A DNA stretch of 64,000 nt. It comes from CAVTZP01 sp963739245 (GTDB lineage Bacteria; Chloroflexota; Dehalococcoidia; Dehalococcoidales; BS750m-G39). Under the pieces are notes generated by a model. The model was not told where the DNA came from. It did no database searches and was given only the letters and a program-made list of their open reading frames with translations. The stretch lies in contig CAVTZP010000003.1 in assembly GCA_963739245.1 (NCBI GenBank), forward strand, positions 186,001 through 250,000, in the 5' to 3' direction. A program made the position numbers and the translations under genes. This document shows positions 43,292 through 52,942 of the stretch, one piece after another; the stretch's first letter is position 1, and each line of letters opens with the position of its first letter.

Positions 43292-45184
43292 ATGACTAGA
43301 GGAAAGAGGGCAAGCGGCTCTTCCAAGTCGGTGGAGCCGGAAGTAAAAGAATTGGAGCAGTCAGTAAAGAGGCTTCAGGCTTTGATGGATGAAGCGCCCA
43401 TTGGCATATGTAATATCGACCTCAAAGGCAAAGTTACCTATGTCAACAAGAGATTTGAAGAAGCCTCAGGTTATTCACGGGAGGAAGTGGTCGGTAAGAG
43501 CGGGTTTAAGCTTGGTGTGTTCTCCGGTGAAACTGTAAAACTACTGGCAAAACGGATGAAAGATAGGCTGATGGGAAGACCTCCTCGTCTCCATGAGCTG
43601 CGGTTCAAGTGCAAAGATGGGCATTGGATATGGGTATCGATGGAAGGGAAGTTCATCCGGCGGCGAGGTATACCTGTCGGCTTCCAGCTTATTTCTAGAG
43701 ATATCACTGAGCGTAAGCAGGCGGAGGAGGCGCTGAGGGAGAGTCAGGAACAATTACAGAAAATGTTTGAGTCTGTCTCCGATGGGATATCAGTTATTGA
43801 TTTGAACGGCGTCATTACCGAGGCAAACCAAAGAACAGTGGAGATACATGGCTTTGGTTCCAAGGATGAGCTCTTGGGGAAAAGTGCCTTTGACCTGATT
43901 GCCTCCCGTGACTACGATAGGATAGTAACCAACATGCGGAAGGCTCTAAAACAAAGGACAATTAGCGGTGTGGAATACACTCTGCTTAAGGCTGATGGCA
44001 CTGAGTTCCCCGGCGAGTTAAGTACCAGTGTGCTAAAGGATGCTTCTGGCAATTGGGTTGGTCATATCACAATCGTCAGGGACATTACTAAGCGCAAGCA
44101 GGCAGAGGAGCAGTTGCGGGAAAGCGAACGGTATTTGAAGGCCTTATTTAATGCCACAGCCGGCGGAATTTTGGTTATAGAGCCTGAGACACATAAGATT
44201 GTCGATGCTAATTCCACCGTTATCAAGATGATTGGTTTGAGCGAGAGCCAGATTATCGGTCATGTGTGTCACCGGTTTGTTTGTCCCGCGGAGGAGGGGG
44301 AATGCCCCATCACCGATCTTAAGCAAAGGGTAGATACATCGGAGCGCATATTATTGAAAGCAAATGGCGAAGAGATTCCGGTTCTGAAAAGCGTTGTCCC
44401 GATAACACGCCATGGTCGCCGGTATCTGCTTGAGTTGGTCGTTGACATCACCGAGCGCAAGCGGATGGAGGAGGAGCTAAAGGAAGCTCAGGAGCAGCTA
44501 ATTGGCTCGGAGAGGATGACAGCGATAGGGCAACTAGCTAGCGGGGTTGGTCATGAGCTGAGGAACCCGCTGGGGGCAATTAAAAATGCCGTTCTCTATG
44601 TGCGGAGAAGAATAGCCAAGAGCGAGCTATTGGCATATACCGAGCCTAAGGTGTTGGAATTTCTTGACATCATAGATGAGGAAGTTAATAACGCCAATAA
44701 AGTGATAAGTGACCTGCTTAGCTTCTCTCGGGTGACTAAGCCAACGGTCTCACTGGTTAAGGTGGGTAGCATAATTAGTGATGCCCTCAAGCGTGTTACC
44801 ATGCCTGAGAATGTCAAATTGACCGTGGATGTGGACCCCAGTCTGCCCATGGTAATGGTGGATGCCGTCCAGATTCGGCAGGTATTTATCAATATCATCC
44901 TTAACGCACTAGAAGCTATGCCTGAAGGTGGGCGCCTTGAGATTAAGGCTAGAAGTAAAGCCGAGTTTGTAACGGTGGAGTTTGCCGATACCGGCTGTGG
45001 CATTCCGGAGTCGGTAAGGGGCAAAATTTTTGACCCGTTATTTACTACCAAGCCAAAAGGTATTGGGTTGGGGCTGGCGATGAGCAAGAGCATCATGGAA
45101 CGGCACGGTGGGGATATCGGGGTAAGAAGTAAAGAAGGCAAGGGGACCACCCTCACCCTCTCCCTGCCGACAGGGGCGGTCTAA
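43292..45184 (+). CDS. Soluble PAS sensor histidine kinase
   Basis: 630 aa, no membrane segments, so it senses inside the cell. An N-terminal charged stretch, three PAS domains (about 25-140, 145-265, 275-390) each ending in a PAC-like (D)ITERKQ/ITKRKQ/ITERKR motif, then HisKA with phospho-accepting His421 in GVGHELRNPLGAIK, and HATPase_c (DAVQIRQVFINIILNALEA, DTGCGIPE, GIGLGLAMSKSI). A Cys pair (CHRFVCPAEEGECP) in the third PAS domain could bind a metal or redox cofactor. GGAGGAGG precedes ATG 43292. The double-receiver gene 40 bases downstream is the likely partner. Confidence 0.94.
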   Translation: MTRGKRASGSSKSVEPEVKELEQSVKRLQALMDEAPIGICNIDLKGKVTYVNKRFEEASGYSREEVVGKSGFKLGVFSGETVKLLAKRMKDRLMGRPPRLHELRFKCKDGHWIWVSMEGKFIRRRGIPVGFQLISRDITERKQAEEALRESQEQLQKMFESVSDGISVIDLNGVITEANQRTVEIHGFGSKDELLGKSAFDLIASRDYDRIVTNMRKALKQRTISGVEYTLLKADGTEFPGELSTSVLKDASGNWVGHITIVRDITKRKQAEEQLRESERYLKALFNATAGGILVIEPETHKIVDANSTVIKMIGLSESQIIGHVCHRFVCPAEEGECPITDLKQRVDTSERILLKANGEEIPVLKSVVPITRHGRRYLLELVVDITERKRMEEELKEAQEQLIGSERMTAIGQLASGVGHELRNPLGAIKNAVLYVRRRIAKSELLAYTEPKVLEFLDIIDEEVNNANKVISDLLSFSRVTKPTVSLVKVGSIISDALKRVTMPENVKLTVDVDPSLPMVMVDAVQIRQVFINIILNALEAMPEGGRLEIKARSKAEFVTVEFADTGCGIPESVRGKIFDPLFTTKPKGIGLGLAMSKSIMERHGGDIGVRSKEGKGTTLTLSLPTGAV

Positions 45185-45224
45185 ATGAGTCAGTATAGAA
45201 TAGAATAGATAAGAAAGGTAAGAA

Positions 45225-45959
45225 GTGAAGACCAGCGTTTTAGTAGTTGACGACCTTAGGAGCATTCGGCTGACTTTGGGCGGAATATTGGAGGATGAGG
45301 GGTTTGATGTAGTCCTAGCCGAAAATGGCTATCAAGCCATTGAGGCGGCAAAGAACACCCCCTTTGACCTCATCTTCATAGATATAAAGATGCCGGGGAT
45401 AAACGGGGTGCAGACCTTTCGGGAGATAAAGAAGATAAATCCGGGGGCGGTGGTGATAATGATGACTGCCTATTCGGCAGAGGACTTTGTAAAAGAGGTT
45501 CTGGAGGAGGGCGCCTATGCTGTGGTTTACAAGCCTTTTGATGTTGATAAAATAGTGAGCATTATTGGGTCTGCCCTGCAAAAGACCCTGATTTTGATCG
45601 TAGATGCTAGCTTTACCGACCGTGAAACCCTTAAGACTGCCCTTGGGGAGGGGGGGTATCATGTGGTTACGGCCAGCACCGGCGCTGAGGCGCTGGCAAT
45701 GGTTAAGGAGAAACGCTTTGATATCATATTTCTGGATGTCAAGCTGCCCGATATGGATGGGGTAGAGTTCTTTGAGCAGGTGAAGGCAATAGACCCCGAT
45801 GTGCCGGTTATTGTGATGACTGGGTATTCTGAGGCGGAGTTAATGCAGAAAGTAATATCCCATGGCGCTTACACCTGCGTTTACAAACCATTTAATATGG
45901 ATAAGATAGTGTCGTTGGTCGGTGAGCTTACCTTGTGGAGAAGGTGGAAAGAGAAGTAA
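45225..45959 (+). CDS. Double-receiver response regulator without output domain
   Basis: 244 aa composed of two REC domains in tandem. REC1 (1-118): acid pair D9-D10, phospho-acceptor D53 (IDIKMPG), K103. REC2 (121-240): acceptor D171 (LDVKLPD) and YKPF Lys kept, but the acid pair is reduced to VDAS, so one pocket acid is missing. No DNA-binding or enzymatic domain, as in phosphorelay or chemotaxis-type regulators. GTG 45225 follows GAAAGGTAAGAA. It follows the histidine kinase and is presumably its target. Confidence 0.93.
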   Translation: MKTSVLVVDDLRSIRLTLGGILEDEGFDVVLAENGYQAIEAAKNTPFDLIFIDIKMPGINGVQTFREIKKINPGAVVIMMTAYSAEDFVKEVLEEGAYAVVYKPFDVDKIVSIIGSALQKTLILIVDASFTDRETLKTALGEGGYHVVTASTGAEALAMVKEKRFDIIFLDVKLPDMDGVEFFEQVKAIDPDVPVIVMTGYSEAELMQKVISHGAYTCVYKPFNMDKIVSLVGELTLWRRWKEK

Positions 45960-45997
45960 ATATGTCCAGATGGACAAACATCTGGTAATAGATGATG

Positions 45998-46178
45998 ACT
46001 CTGCCTTCGCCTCTCTTTAAGGCTCTTACTTTTGGGGGCTATGCACCCCACATCCCCTCCGCGTTTTAAGCTTATCTCTTTTTCCCACCCTCCCGCCCTT
46101 AGGGGCTTTGCTCCTAATCCCCTGTTTTCGTTGGGGTGTCTAAGAGGGGGGACTAATGGGGTGAGGTTACCTAAGCTT
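45998..46178. repeat. Degenerate two-palindrome repeats, copy 8
   Basis: C-rich gap with pieces of the family: a TTCGCCTCTCTTTAA end, GGGGGC-TATG-CACCCC, AGGGGCTTTGCTCCT and a terminal tail AATGGGGTGAGGTTACC. Stems are imperfect, so the copies look decayed. No gene is seen in the rest of 45960-46217. Confidence 0.5.
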
Positions 46179-46205
46179 GTGCTTATTCAGTGGCAATAGT
46201 AGAAT
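46177..46205 (+). promoter_or_regulatory. Candidate purL promoter
   Basis: TTGTGC (46177-46182), 17-base spacer, TAGAAT (46200-46205). Transcription would start about six bases before ATG 46218, which has no Shine-Dalgarno. Confidence 0.45.
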
Positions 46206-46217
46206 ATATTTCAGCAT

Positions 46218-49088
46218 ATGGTGGCAGAAAATAGCTTGTTCCGCATTGAGGTCTCAGTGAAGTCCGGGCTTCCCGACCCGCGGGGAGAGGCATTAAAAGC
46301 CGATATCCGTGACCTTGGTATTGCTACTGTTAGCCGGGTCAGTGTCAGCAATATATATCTGCTGGAGGGGGGGCTGAGCCAGGAAGAGGTGGCGATAATC
46401 TGTCGGGAGTTGCTGGCTGACCCGCTAGTTGAGGAATATTCAGTCGGTGACGTCCCTCTTCTTGCTATAGCCGATGCCCAGGCCGTTGAGGTTGCTTATA
46501 ACCCCGGGGTCATGGACCCGGTGGAGGAGAGTGTTAAGAAGGGCATCCGCGACCTTGGCATAACTAAGGTTGAGTCGGTAAAGACAGCCAAAAGATATTA
46601 TCTCTCAGGTAAGCTTTCACCAGGCGATATTGAATTTATCTATAGTAAGCTACTGGCTAACAGCGTAATTCAGCATGCGGTCACAAGCCAGGAGCGGGTG
46701 TCACTGCCATCAGCAGAGTACCGGTTCTCTCGGCAAGAAGTCGGCCTATTAACTATGGATGATGCCGGGTTAGATAAGCTGGGTCAGGAACTCTGGTTGA
46801 CCGTGGATGAGTTGAAGCATATTCAGGGCTACTTCTCCAGCTTAGGTCGCAACCCCACTGATGTTGAGCTTGAGACCCTGGCGCAAACATGGTCGGAGCA
46901 CTGCAAGCATAAGACGTTTAAGTCCAGGATAATGCTTGACGGACAGGTTATTGATAACCTGCTCAAGAGCACCATTATGAAGGTGACCACCGAGTTGAAC
47001 AAGCCTTGGTGTCTTTCTACATTCAAGGACAATTCCGGGGTGATAGACTTTGACGGTCGTTATGCATTATGTTTTAAGGTTGAGACCCATAACCACCCTT
47101 CAGCCATTGAGCCCTATGGCGGGGCATCAACTGGGCTGGGTGGGGTAATCCGTGACCCCTTGGGTACCGGCTTGGGGGCAAAGCCAATTGCCAATACCGA
47201 CGTATTTTGCTTTGCCCCGCCCGATTTCCCCAGTGACAAGCTCCCCTCCGGTGTCCTCCATCCTCGGCGTATTCTTAAAGGGGTGCGGGCGGGGGTGGCT
47301 GACTATGGGAATCGCATGGGAATCCCAACCCTCAATGGTGCCATCCTCTTTGATGAGCGCTATCTAGCTAACCCCCTAGTGATGTGCGGCACCATAGGTC
47401 TTTTACCCAAAAGCGCGGCTCAGATGGGAAGACAACAAATAGGCGACCTAATTGTCCTGGTGGGGGGGAGGACGGGGAGAGACGGCATTCATGGTGTCAC
47501 CTTCGCCTCAGCCCTGCTCACTAGGGAGTCCGAGGCGGTTTCTGCCAGCTCGGTTCAGATTGGCAACCCGATAACTGAGAAAAAGCTCGTTGATGTCCTG
47601 CTCAGGGCTCGGGAACAAGGACTATATCGGCGGATTACAGATTGTGGTGGGGGCGGACTATCGTCAGCAGTGGGGGAGATGGGGGCGGAGACCGGGGCTC
47701 GGGTATATCTGGAAAAGGTCAGGCTAAAATATTCCGGCCTTTCTTACACCGAGATATGGCTTTCCGAGGCGCAGGAGAGGATGGTGCTGGCGGTGCCCCC
47801 GGATTCGGCGGAGGAGCTAATTTCCCTCTTTGCCAGCGAGGACGTTGAGGCTACCGTCATCGGTGAATTCACCAGTGACCGGCGGCTTAAACTTTTCTAC
47901 CAGGGTAATCTGGTGGGCGACCTTGATATGGAGTTCCTCCATAACGGGTTGCCCCAGCTGGAGAGAGAAGCAGTTTGGGCACCGACTCATTATCCGGAAC
48001 CCAGCTTTGCCCCGCCGCCTGACCTTGGTGAGGAATTAAAGAAAATTTTAGGCTCGTGGAATGTCTGCAGCAAGGAGTGGGTTATACGCCAGTATGACCA
48101 CGAGGTTCAGGGAGGCAGCATTCTTAAGCCGTTGGTGGGAGTGAATAATGATGGTCCCGGTGACGGCACTATCCTCAGGCCAGTGCTTGATTCTGAGATG
48201 GGCGTTATTGTCTCAAATGGCATTAACCCCAAATATGGAGATATTGACCCCTACTGGATGGCGGCCTCGGCGGTAGATGAGGCACTGAGGCAGATTATTG
48301 CTGTTGGTGGCAGTCTTAAGAAGGTGGCGCTACTGGACAATTTCAGCTGGGGCAATCCTGAGAAGCCCGACCGGCTCGGTGGCTTAGTCCGAGCGGCGCA
48401 GGGGTGCTACGATACTGCCATTGCTTATGGGACTCCGTTTATCTCGGGTAAGGATAGCCTCTACAATGAGTATGAGACAGATAAGGAAAGTATCTGTATT
48501 CCCCCCACCCTTCTCATCTCCGCTATGGCGGTGATGGAGAACATAAGCCAAGCCGTATCAATGGACTGCAAGCAGCAGGGCGACCGGCTCTATATTGTAG
48601 GGGCAACATACAATGAATTGGGCGGGTCGCATTACTACGCCGTCCACGGTTTTATCGGTAACCGGGTGCCCAAGGTCAATCCCCAGAGGGGGAAGAAGCT
48701 GATGGATACCCTCAGTGCCGCTATGGGGAAAGGTTTGGTGAAAGCGTGCCACGATTGCAGCGAGGGTGGCATGGGGGTGGCGGCGGCGGAGATGGCTTTC
48801 GCCGGGGGACTGGGCATGACGCTTGAGCTGGATAAGGTTCCCCTGGGTGAGCCTATCGCTAGAAATGACAGCATACTCCTTTCCGAATCTAACACCCGCT
48901 TCCTGGTTGAGGTAGCACCGGGGGATAGTCAGCGCTTTGAGCAGGCGATGAGCGGGGCGGAATTTGCCGCCATCGGGCGGGTGACCAAAAGCGATAGGTT
49001 TGAGGTTTATGGCATTAATGGAGAAAGGGTGGTTTCAGTTCCTCTGGCGGAACTAAAAGAGGCCTGGCAGAAACCACTGCGCTGGTAG
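46218..49088 (+). CDS. purL: FGAM synthase: tandem PurS domains fused to PurL
   Basis: ATP-dependent amidation of FGAR in purine synthesis. 956 aa. Residues 1-85 and 92-165 are two PurS-like ferredoxin folds (FRIEVSVKSGLPDPRGEA / VEVAYNPGVMDPVEES), each with a GIRDLGI or DIRDLGI helix. PurL follows: LAQTWSEHCKHKTF near residue 225, FKVETHNHPSAIEPYGGAS, DCGGGGLSSAVGEMG and HDCSEGGMGVA. Small PurL is normally about 740 aa with separate PurS, so both PurS copies of the complex appear built in. ATG 46218 is possibly leaderless. purQ follows after six bases, completing the enzyme. Confidence 0.94.
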   Translation: MVAENSLFRIEVSVKSGLPDPRGEALKADIRDLGIATVSRVSVSNIYLLEGGLSQEEVAIICRELLADPLVEEYSVGDVPLLAIADAQAVEVAYNPGVMDPVEESVKKGIRDLGITKVESVKTAKRYYLSGKLSPGDIEFIYSKLLANSVIQHAVTSQERVSLPSAEYRFSRQEVGLLTMDDAGLDKLGQELWLTVDELKHIQGYFSSLGRNPTDVELETLAQTWSEHCKHKTFKSRIMLDGQVIDNLLKSTIMKVTTELNKPWCLSTFKDNSGVIDFDGRYALCFKVETHNHPSAIEPYGGASTGLGGVIRDPLGTGLGAKPIANTDVFCFAPPDFPSDKLPSGVLHPRRILKGVRAGVADYGNRMGIPTLNGAILFDERYLANPLVMCGTIGLLPKSAAQMGRQQIGDLIVLVGGRTGRDGIHGVTFASALLTRESEAVSASSVQIGNPITEKKLVDVLLRAREQGLYRRITDCGGGGLSSAVGEMGAETGARVYLEKVRLKYSGLSYTEIWLSEAQERMVLAVPPDSAEELISLFASEDVEATVIGEFTSDRRLKLFYQGNLVGDLDMEFLHNGLPQLEREAVWAPTHYPEPSFAPPPDLGEELKKILGSWNVCSKEWVIRQYDHEVQGGSILKPLVGVNNDGPGDGTILRPVLDSEMGVIVSNGINPKYGDIDPYWMAASAVDEALRQIIAVGGSLKKVALLDNFSWGNPEKPDRLGGLVRAAQGCYDTAIAYGTPFISGKDSLYNEYETDKESICIPPTLLISAMAVMENISQAVSMDCKQQGDRLYIVGATYNELGGSHYYAVHGFIGNRVPKVNPQRGKKLMDTLSAAMGKGLVKACHDCSEGGMGVAAAEMAFAGGLGMTLELDKVPLGEPIARNDSILLSESNTRFLVEVAPGDSQRFEQAMSGAEFAAIGRVTKSDRFEVYGINGERVVSVPLAELKEAWQKPLRW

Positions 49089-49094
49089 GTAAGG

Positions 49095-49862
49095 ATGGTC
49101 AAAGTAAGGACATTAATATTACGGGCTCCAGGGACAAACTGTGATGTTGAGACTACCTTTGCCTTTGAGCAAGCCGGCTCGGTGGTAGACTCAGCCCATG
49201 TCAATGAGCTCGTGCGGGGGGAGAAGCCTCTTTCCCACTACCAGATACTGGTCATACCCGGCGGCTTTACCTATGGCGATGATGTTTCCGCGGGCAAAAT
49301 CCTGGCCAATGAGCTAAGGCTTAAGCTTGGTGAGGATATCCAGAGGTTCGTTGACCGAGACGGGCTTATCTTGGGGATTTGCAACGGTTTTCAGGTGTTG
49401 GTCAAAGCTGGCATCCTGCCCCCATCGGTTGATGGGAAGTGCAGCCTGACCCTGGCCGGCAACGATTCCAACCGATTTGAGTGTCGCTGGGTCTACCTAC
49501 AAGTTAACCAGAAAAGCCCCTGTATCTTCACCAGAGGCATAAGCGCTCTGTACCTCCCGGTAGCCCACGGCGAGGGTAAGGTGGTGGCTGATTCGGAGAC
49601 GCTAGGGCAGTTAAATGTGGTTGTGCGTTACGCCGATGAGACCGGTAATGTCGAGGCAGGCTACCCTTACAATCCCAATGGTTCAGTGGATAGTATTGCT
49701 GGTATCTGTGATGGCTCGGGGCGTATCTTTGGCTTGATGCCTCACCCGGAGCGGTTTATTCGCTGGACACAGCATCCGAGGTGGACAAGGGAGCCACCGA
49801 GGGAGCGGGGGGATGGTTTTGGCGTTTTCCTGAACGCCGTGGAGTGGGTCAGGAGTAGCTGA
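49095..49862 (+). CDS. purQ: FGAM synthase glutaminase subunit PurQ
   Basis: Class I glutamine amidotransferase feeding ammonia to PurL. 255 aa. ILRAPGTNCDVETTFAFEQ, the oxyanion loop PGGFTYGDDVSAGKI, nucleophile Cys in LGICNGFQVL near residue 96, and the His-Glu end MPHPERF. Functions with the PurS-PurS-PurL fusion directly upstream. A palindromic terminator follows. Confidence 0.96.
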   Translation: MVKVRTLILRAPGTNCDVETTFAFEQAGSVVDSAHVNELVRGEKPLSHYQILVIPGGFTYGDDVSAGKILANELRLKLGEDIQRFVDRDGLILGICNGFQVLVKAGILPPSVDGKCSLTLAGNDSNRFECRWVYLQVNQKSPCIFTRGISALYLPVAHGEGKVVADSETLGQLNVVVRYADETGNVEAGYPYNPNGSVDSIAGICDGSGRIFGLMPHPERFIRWTQHPRWTREPPRERGDGFGVFLNAVEWVRSS

Positions 49863-49897
49863 AGGCTATATCTTATCTTGTATGATGGATATGATGG

Positions 49898-49928
49898 AAA
49901 GGGCTGGGCATATATGCCCAGCCCTTTT
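49898..49928. terminator. Bidirectional terminator between purQ and trpB2
   Basis: Perfect palindrome GGGCTGGGCATA / TATGCCCAGCCC (49901-49924) flanked by AAA and TTTTT, so it can end transcription from both converging genes. Confidence 0.85.
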
Positions 49929-49936
49929 TCTTCTAT

Positions 49937-51307
49937 TTATGCTGGCACCTGGGGCAGGTCTTTTAGTGCCTTCTTGACCTCTGCCTCGGGATAGGCGTAG
50001 TCCACAAGTTTGCCCGAGAGATAAGCGTCATAGGCAGAGAGGTCGAAATGCCCGTGCCCGCTGTGGTTGATAAGGATGGTCTTGGCTTCGCCCGATTCCT
50101 TGCACTTGAGGGCCTCATCAATCGCTACCCTGAGGTCATGGCAGGGCTCAGGAGCGGAGATAATGCCCTCAGTCCGGGCAAAGATTACCCCGGCTTCGAA
50201 GGTGGGTATCTGGGGCACGGCTACGGCTTCAATAAAGCCTAGCTTGTAGAGGTGACTAACGATAGGCGCCATGCCGTGGTAGCGCAATCCGCCGGCGTGA
50301 ATTGGGGATGGGATAAAGGTATGACCTAGGGTATACATCTTGACTATCGGGGCAAGCCCGGCGATGTCCCCGTAGTCCCAGGTATAGGGGCCCTTGGTCA
50401 GGCTGGGGGCCGCCGTAGGCTCGACGCAGATGATGCGCATATCCTTCTTCTTGCCGCTGAATTTGTCCTTTATCCAGGGCAGGAATTGCCCGGCGAAGTT
50501 TGAGCCGCCACCGACACAGCCGACAATAATATCGGGGTAGGCGTCAGCCATCTCCATCTGCTTTATGGTTTCCTCGCCGATAATGGTCTGGTGGAGCAGA
50601 ACGTGGTTGACGACACTGCCGATGGAGTACTTGGTATCATCGTGGGTGAAGGCGTCCTCGCAGGCTTCGCTGATGGCGATGCCCAGGCTCCCCGGATGTT
50701 CCGGATTTTCCTTTAAGAAACGGCGCCCCACCTCGGTGTCCGGGCTGGGGCTGGGGACAACCTTAGCTCCCCAGGTCTCCATCAGGATGCGTCGGTAGGG
50801 CTTCTGGTTGTAGCTTACTCTGACCATGTAGACCTTGCACTCCAGGCCGAAGAAGGCGCAGCCCAGAGCCAGGGCGCTGCCCCACTGACCGGCGCCGGTC
50901 TCGGTAGCCAGACGCTTGGTGCCCTCTTTCTTGTTGTAATATGCCTGAGCCATCGCCGTGTTGGGTTTGTGGCTACCCGCCTGGCTCGTTCCCTCGTATT
51001 TATAGAAAATCTTGGCGGGCGTATCCAGATACTTCTCCAACCGATATGCCCGGTGCAAGGCAGTCGGACGATAGGTGCGGTAGGCCGCCTGCACCTCTTC
51101 GGGAATTTCTATGTAGCGCTCCTTACTGAACTCCTGGTCATTAGCCGCTTCGGGAAATAATGGTGGTGGCAGGCGGGTAGGTTCCTTGGTGCCGGGGTGA
51201 AGCAGGGGTGGTAGTGGCTCAGGTAAATCAGCCTGGATGTTGTACCATTGGGTTGGCATATCCTTCTGGTCAAGAAAATACATTGCTCTCTCAAAATTTT
51301 TTGCCAT
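49937..51307 (-). CDS. trpB: Tryptophan synthase beta-like protein TrpB2
   Basis: PLP enzyme joining indole and serine. 456 aa with the N-terminal extension typical of the TrpB2 type (MPTQWYNIQADLPEPLPP). PLP lysine lies in the GTSQAGSHKPNTA segment; phosphate-binding GCVGGGSNFAGQF; ETGAGQWG near residue 138. No trpA or other trp genes are adjacent, so it may scavenge free indole. Transcription is controlled by the Trp-specific T-box at 51337-51622. AAGGAG precedes ATG 51307. Confidence 0.94.
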   Translation of the reverse strand: MAKNFERAMYFLDQKDMPTQWYNIQADLPEPLPPLLHPGTKEPTRLPPPLFPEAANDQEFSKERYIEIPEEVQAAYRTYRPTALHRAYRLEKYLDTPAKIFYKYEGTSQAGSHKPNTAMAQAYYNKKEGTKRLATETGAGQWGSALALGCAFFGLECKVYMVRVSYNQKPYRRILMETWGAKVVPSPSPDTEVGRRFLKENPEHPGSLGIAISEACEDAFTHDDTKYSIGSVVNHVLLHQTIIGEETIKQMEMADAYPDIIVGCVGGGSNFAGQFLPWIKDKFSGKKKDMRIICVEPTAAPSLTKGPYTWDYGDIAGLAPIVKMYTLGHTFIPSPIHAGGLRYHGMAPIVSHLYKLGFIEAVAVPQIPTFEAGVIFARTEGIISAPEPCHDLRVAIDEALKCKESGEAKTILINHSGHGHFDLSAYDAYLSGKLVDYAYPEAEVKKALKDLPQVPA

Positions 51308-51336
51308 TTTTCTCCTTTCCTTTTACCTCCTTAATT

Positions 51337-51622
51337 AAAAACCTCCTCGCCCTAAAGGGGCGAGGAGGTTACTTCGCGGTGCCACCCTTCTTGGTCAGCT
51401 GCTAACTGACCATCTCTTTCCGGTACGGAGGCTATTTACCTCAGTACCCTGGGATCTGCTAACGCTTCCCTGGCGGCAAAGCCTACTTGCCCTTCATAAA
51501 TAAAGGACTTTCGGTTTGCGGCTCCCAGGTCCATTCCGCTTCAGCGCCGGCATCGGCTCACACCTTACCCGACTCTCTGTGCCTTGGCTTGAAGCCTACT
51601 AGTCCTGTTCTCAGCCTTTACT
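51337..51622 (-). promoter_or_regulatory. T-box riboswitch, tryptophan specific
   Basis: tRNA-sensing leader on the minus strand. The conserved T-box GGTGGCACCGCG is at 51386-51375. A terminator CCTCCTCGCCC / GGGCGAGGAGG with T run lies at 51368-51337, competing with the antiterminator that includes the T-box. In stem I the specifier region reads GAATGGACC, with TGG (Trp) at 51533-51531. A strong promoter lies just upstream. Uncharged tRNA-Trp should allow read-through into trpB2. The 5' boundary is approximate. Confidence 0.92.
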
Positions 51623-51640
51623 TTATTTAGTTGAAAGTAG

Positions 51641-51669
51641 ATTATAATCAAGTTACCGCTATTTGTCAA
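51641..51669 (-). promoter_or_regulatory. Consensus promoter of the T-box-trpB2 unit
   Basis: On the minus strand TTGACA (51669-51664), exactly 17 bases, TATAAT (51646-51641): a full match to the sigma-70 consensus. Confidence 0.85.
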
Positions 51670-51744
51670 TACTTTTTTTTGGGGGGGAGATTGATAGCAA
51701 TAGCCATTGGTGCTAATATTTTGGTATTAGTAAAAGGAGGGATG

Positions 51745-52932
51745 ATGGAGAAAAGGGTATTAAGGGATATTGACGTTAAGGGTAGAAGGGTTTTGGTCAG
51801 GGTTGATTTCAGCGTCCCCTTAGACCGGCAGACCTTAGCCATTACTGATGATACTCGCATTCGGGCGGCTTTACCCACGATAAAATACCTCATCCAGGAA
51901 GGGGCAAAGGTCATCCTCTGCTCACATCTGGGGCGTCCTGAAGGCAAAGTGGTGGAGAAGCTAAGAATGGTGCCAGTAGCCAAGCGGCTATCAAAAATCT
52001 TGGGGACTGCGGTCAGAACAACTAAGGATTGTATCGGGCCGGAGGTTGAGGCGGCTACTAAAGAACTGAAGAGTGGCGAGGTGCTCCTCCTGGAGAACCT
52101 TAGCTTTCATGTCGAGGAACAAAGGAATACCCCTGAGTTTGCCAAAGTCCTTGCTCGCTTAAGCGAGGTATATGTTAACGATGCCTTTGGTGTTGCTCAC
52201 CGTACTTACGCCTCTACGGTTGGTGTTACCAAATATCTTCCCTCGGTGGCTGGCTTTTTGCTGGAGAAGGAGGTTGATACCCTGACCGGGGTCTTAGATT
52301 CACACACTCCTCCGTGTGCGGCGATAGTCGGCGGGGCTAAGGCTAAGGATAAGATTGGTCTTATGGAAAATATGATGCGAAAGGTGGATTCCCTCCTTAT
52401 CGGCGGGGGTATGGGTTTGGCCTTTTTAAGGGCGTCAGCTTATCACCTGGGCAGCTCGCCAGTCCCTGAAGGTGAAAATCAGGTTGCCCAGCGACTGGTA
52501 GAGAAAAGTGCCGAGATGGGTATTCACCTTCTCCTTCCCGCTGACGTGGTGGTGGCTAAAGATTTTGACCCTGAAGCCAAGTCAAGGGTGGTAACTGTTG
52601 GCGAAGTTCCTCCGACCTGGCAGATTATGGATATCGGTCCCAGGACGATTACCATTTTTGCCGCCAAGCTCAGAAAAACCAAAACGATTATCTGGACTGG
52701 TTCATTGGGAGTTTTTGAATTCCCAAGGTTTCGTAAAGGAACTACGGCTATTGTGGAATTGCTGGCTAGGCTAGATGCAACTAAGGTTATTGTCGGTGGT
52801 TCTATCGCTGAGGCGATAGAGGAATTGGGCTTGACCGATAAAATGACCCATGTCTCTACCGGCGGCGGCGCCGCCCTCAGGCTATTTGAGGGCATTCCTT
52901 TACCGGCGGTGGAAGCCCTGTCTGACAAGTAA
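51745..52932 (+). CDS. pgk: Phosphoglycerate kinase
   Basis: Glycolytic/gluconeogenic ATP-forming kinase, 395 aa. RVLVRVDFSVPLD near residue 15 (commonly DFNVPL), SHLGRPEGK, GGAKAKDKIGLMENM and the C-terminal GGSIAEAIEELG and STGGGAALRLFEG. AAAGGAGG (51733-51740) lies four bases before ATG 51745; the frame is open upstream to 51631, but that part overlaps the trpB2 promoter. No gapA or tpiA is adjacent. Followed by NuoE/F/G-like genes. Confidence 0.96.
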   Translation: MEKRVLRDIDVKGRRVLVRVDFSVPLDRQTLAITDDTRIRAALPTIKYLIQEGAKVILCSHLGRPEGKVVEKLRMVPVAKRLSKILGTAVRTTKDCIGPEVEAATKELKSGEVLLLENLSFHVEEQRNTPEFAKVLARLSEVYVNDAFGVAHRTYASTVGVTKYLPSVAGFLLEKEVDTLTGVLDSHTPPCAAIVGGAKAKDKIGLMENMMRKVDSLLIGGGMGLAFLRASAYHLGSSPVPEGENQVAQRLVEKSAEMGIHLLLPADVVVAKDFDPEAKSRVVTVGEVPPTWQIMDIGPRTITIFAAKLRKTKTIIWTGSLGVFEFPRFRKGTTAIVELLARLDATKVIVGGSIAEAIEELGLTDKMTHVSTGGGAALRLFEGIPLPAVEALSDK

Positions 52933-52942
52933 GGCATTGCTA

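Noticed and set aside
43292..45959. Kinase/double-receiver pair as a novel system
   Set aside because: PAS kinases with tandem-receiver regulators are widespread; only the reduced acid pocket of the second receiver is slightly odd.
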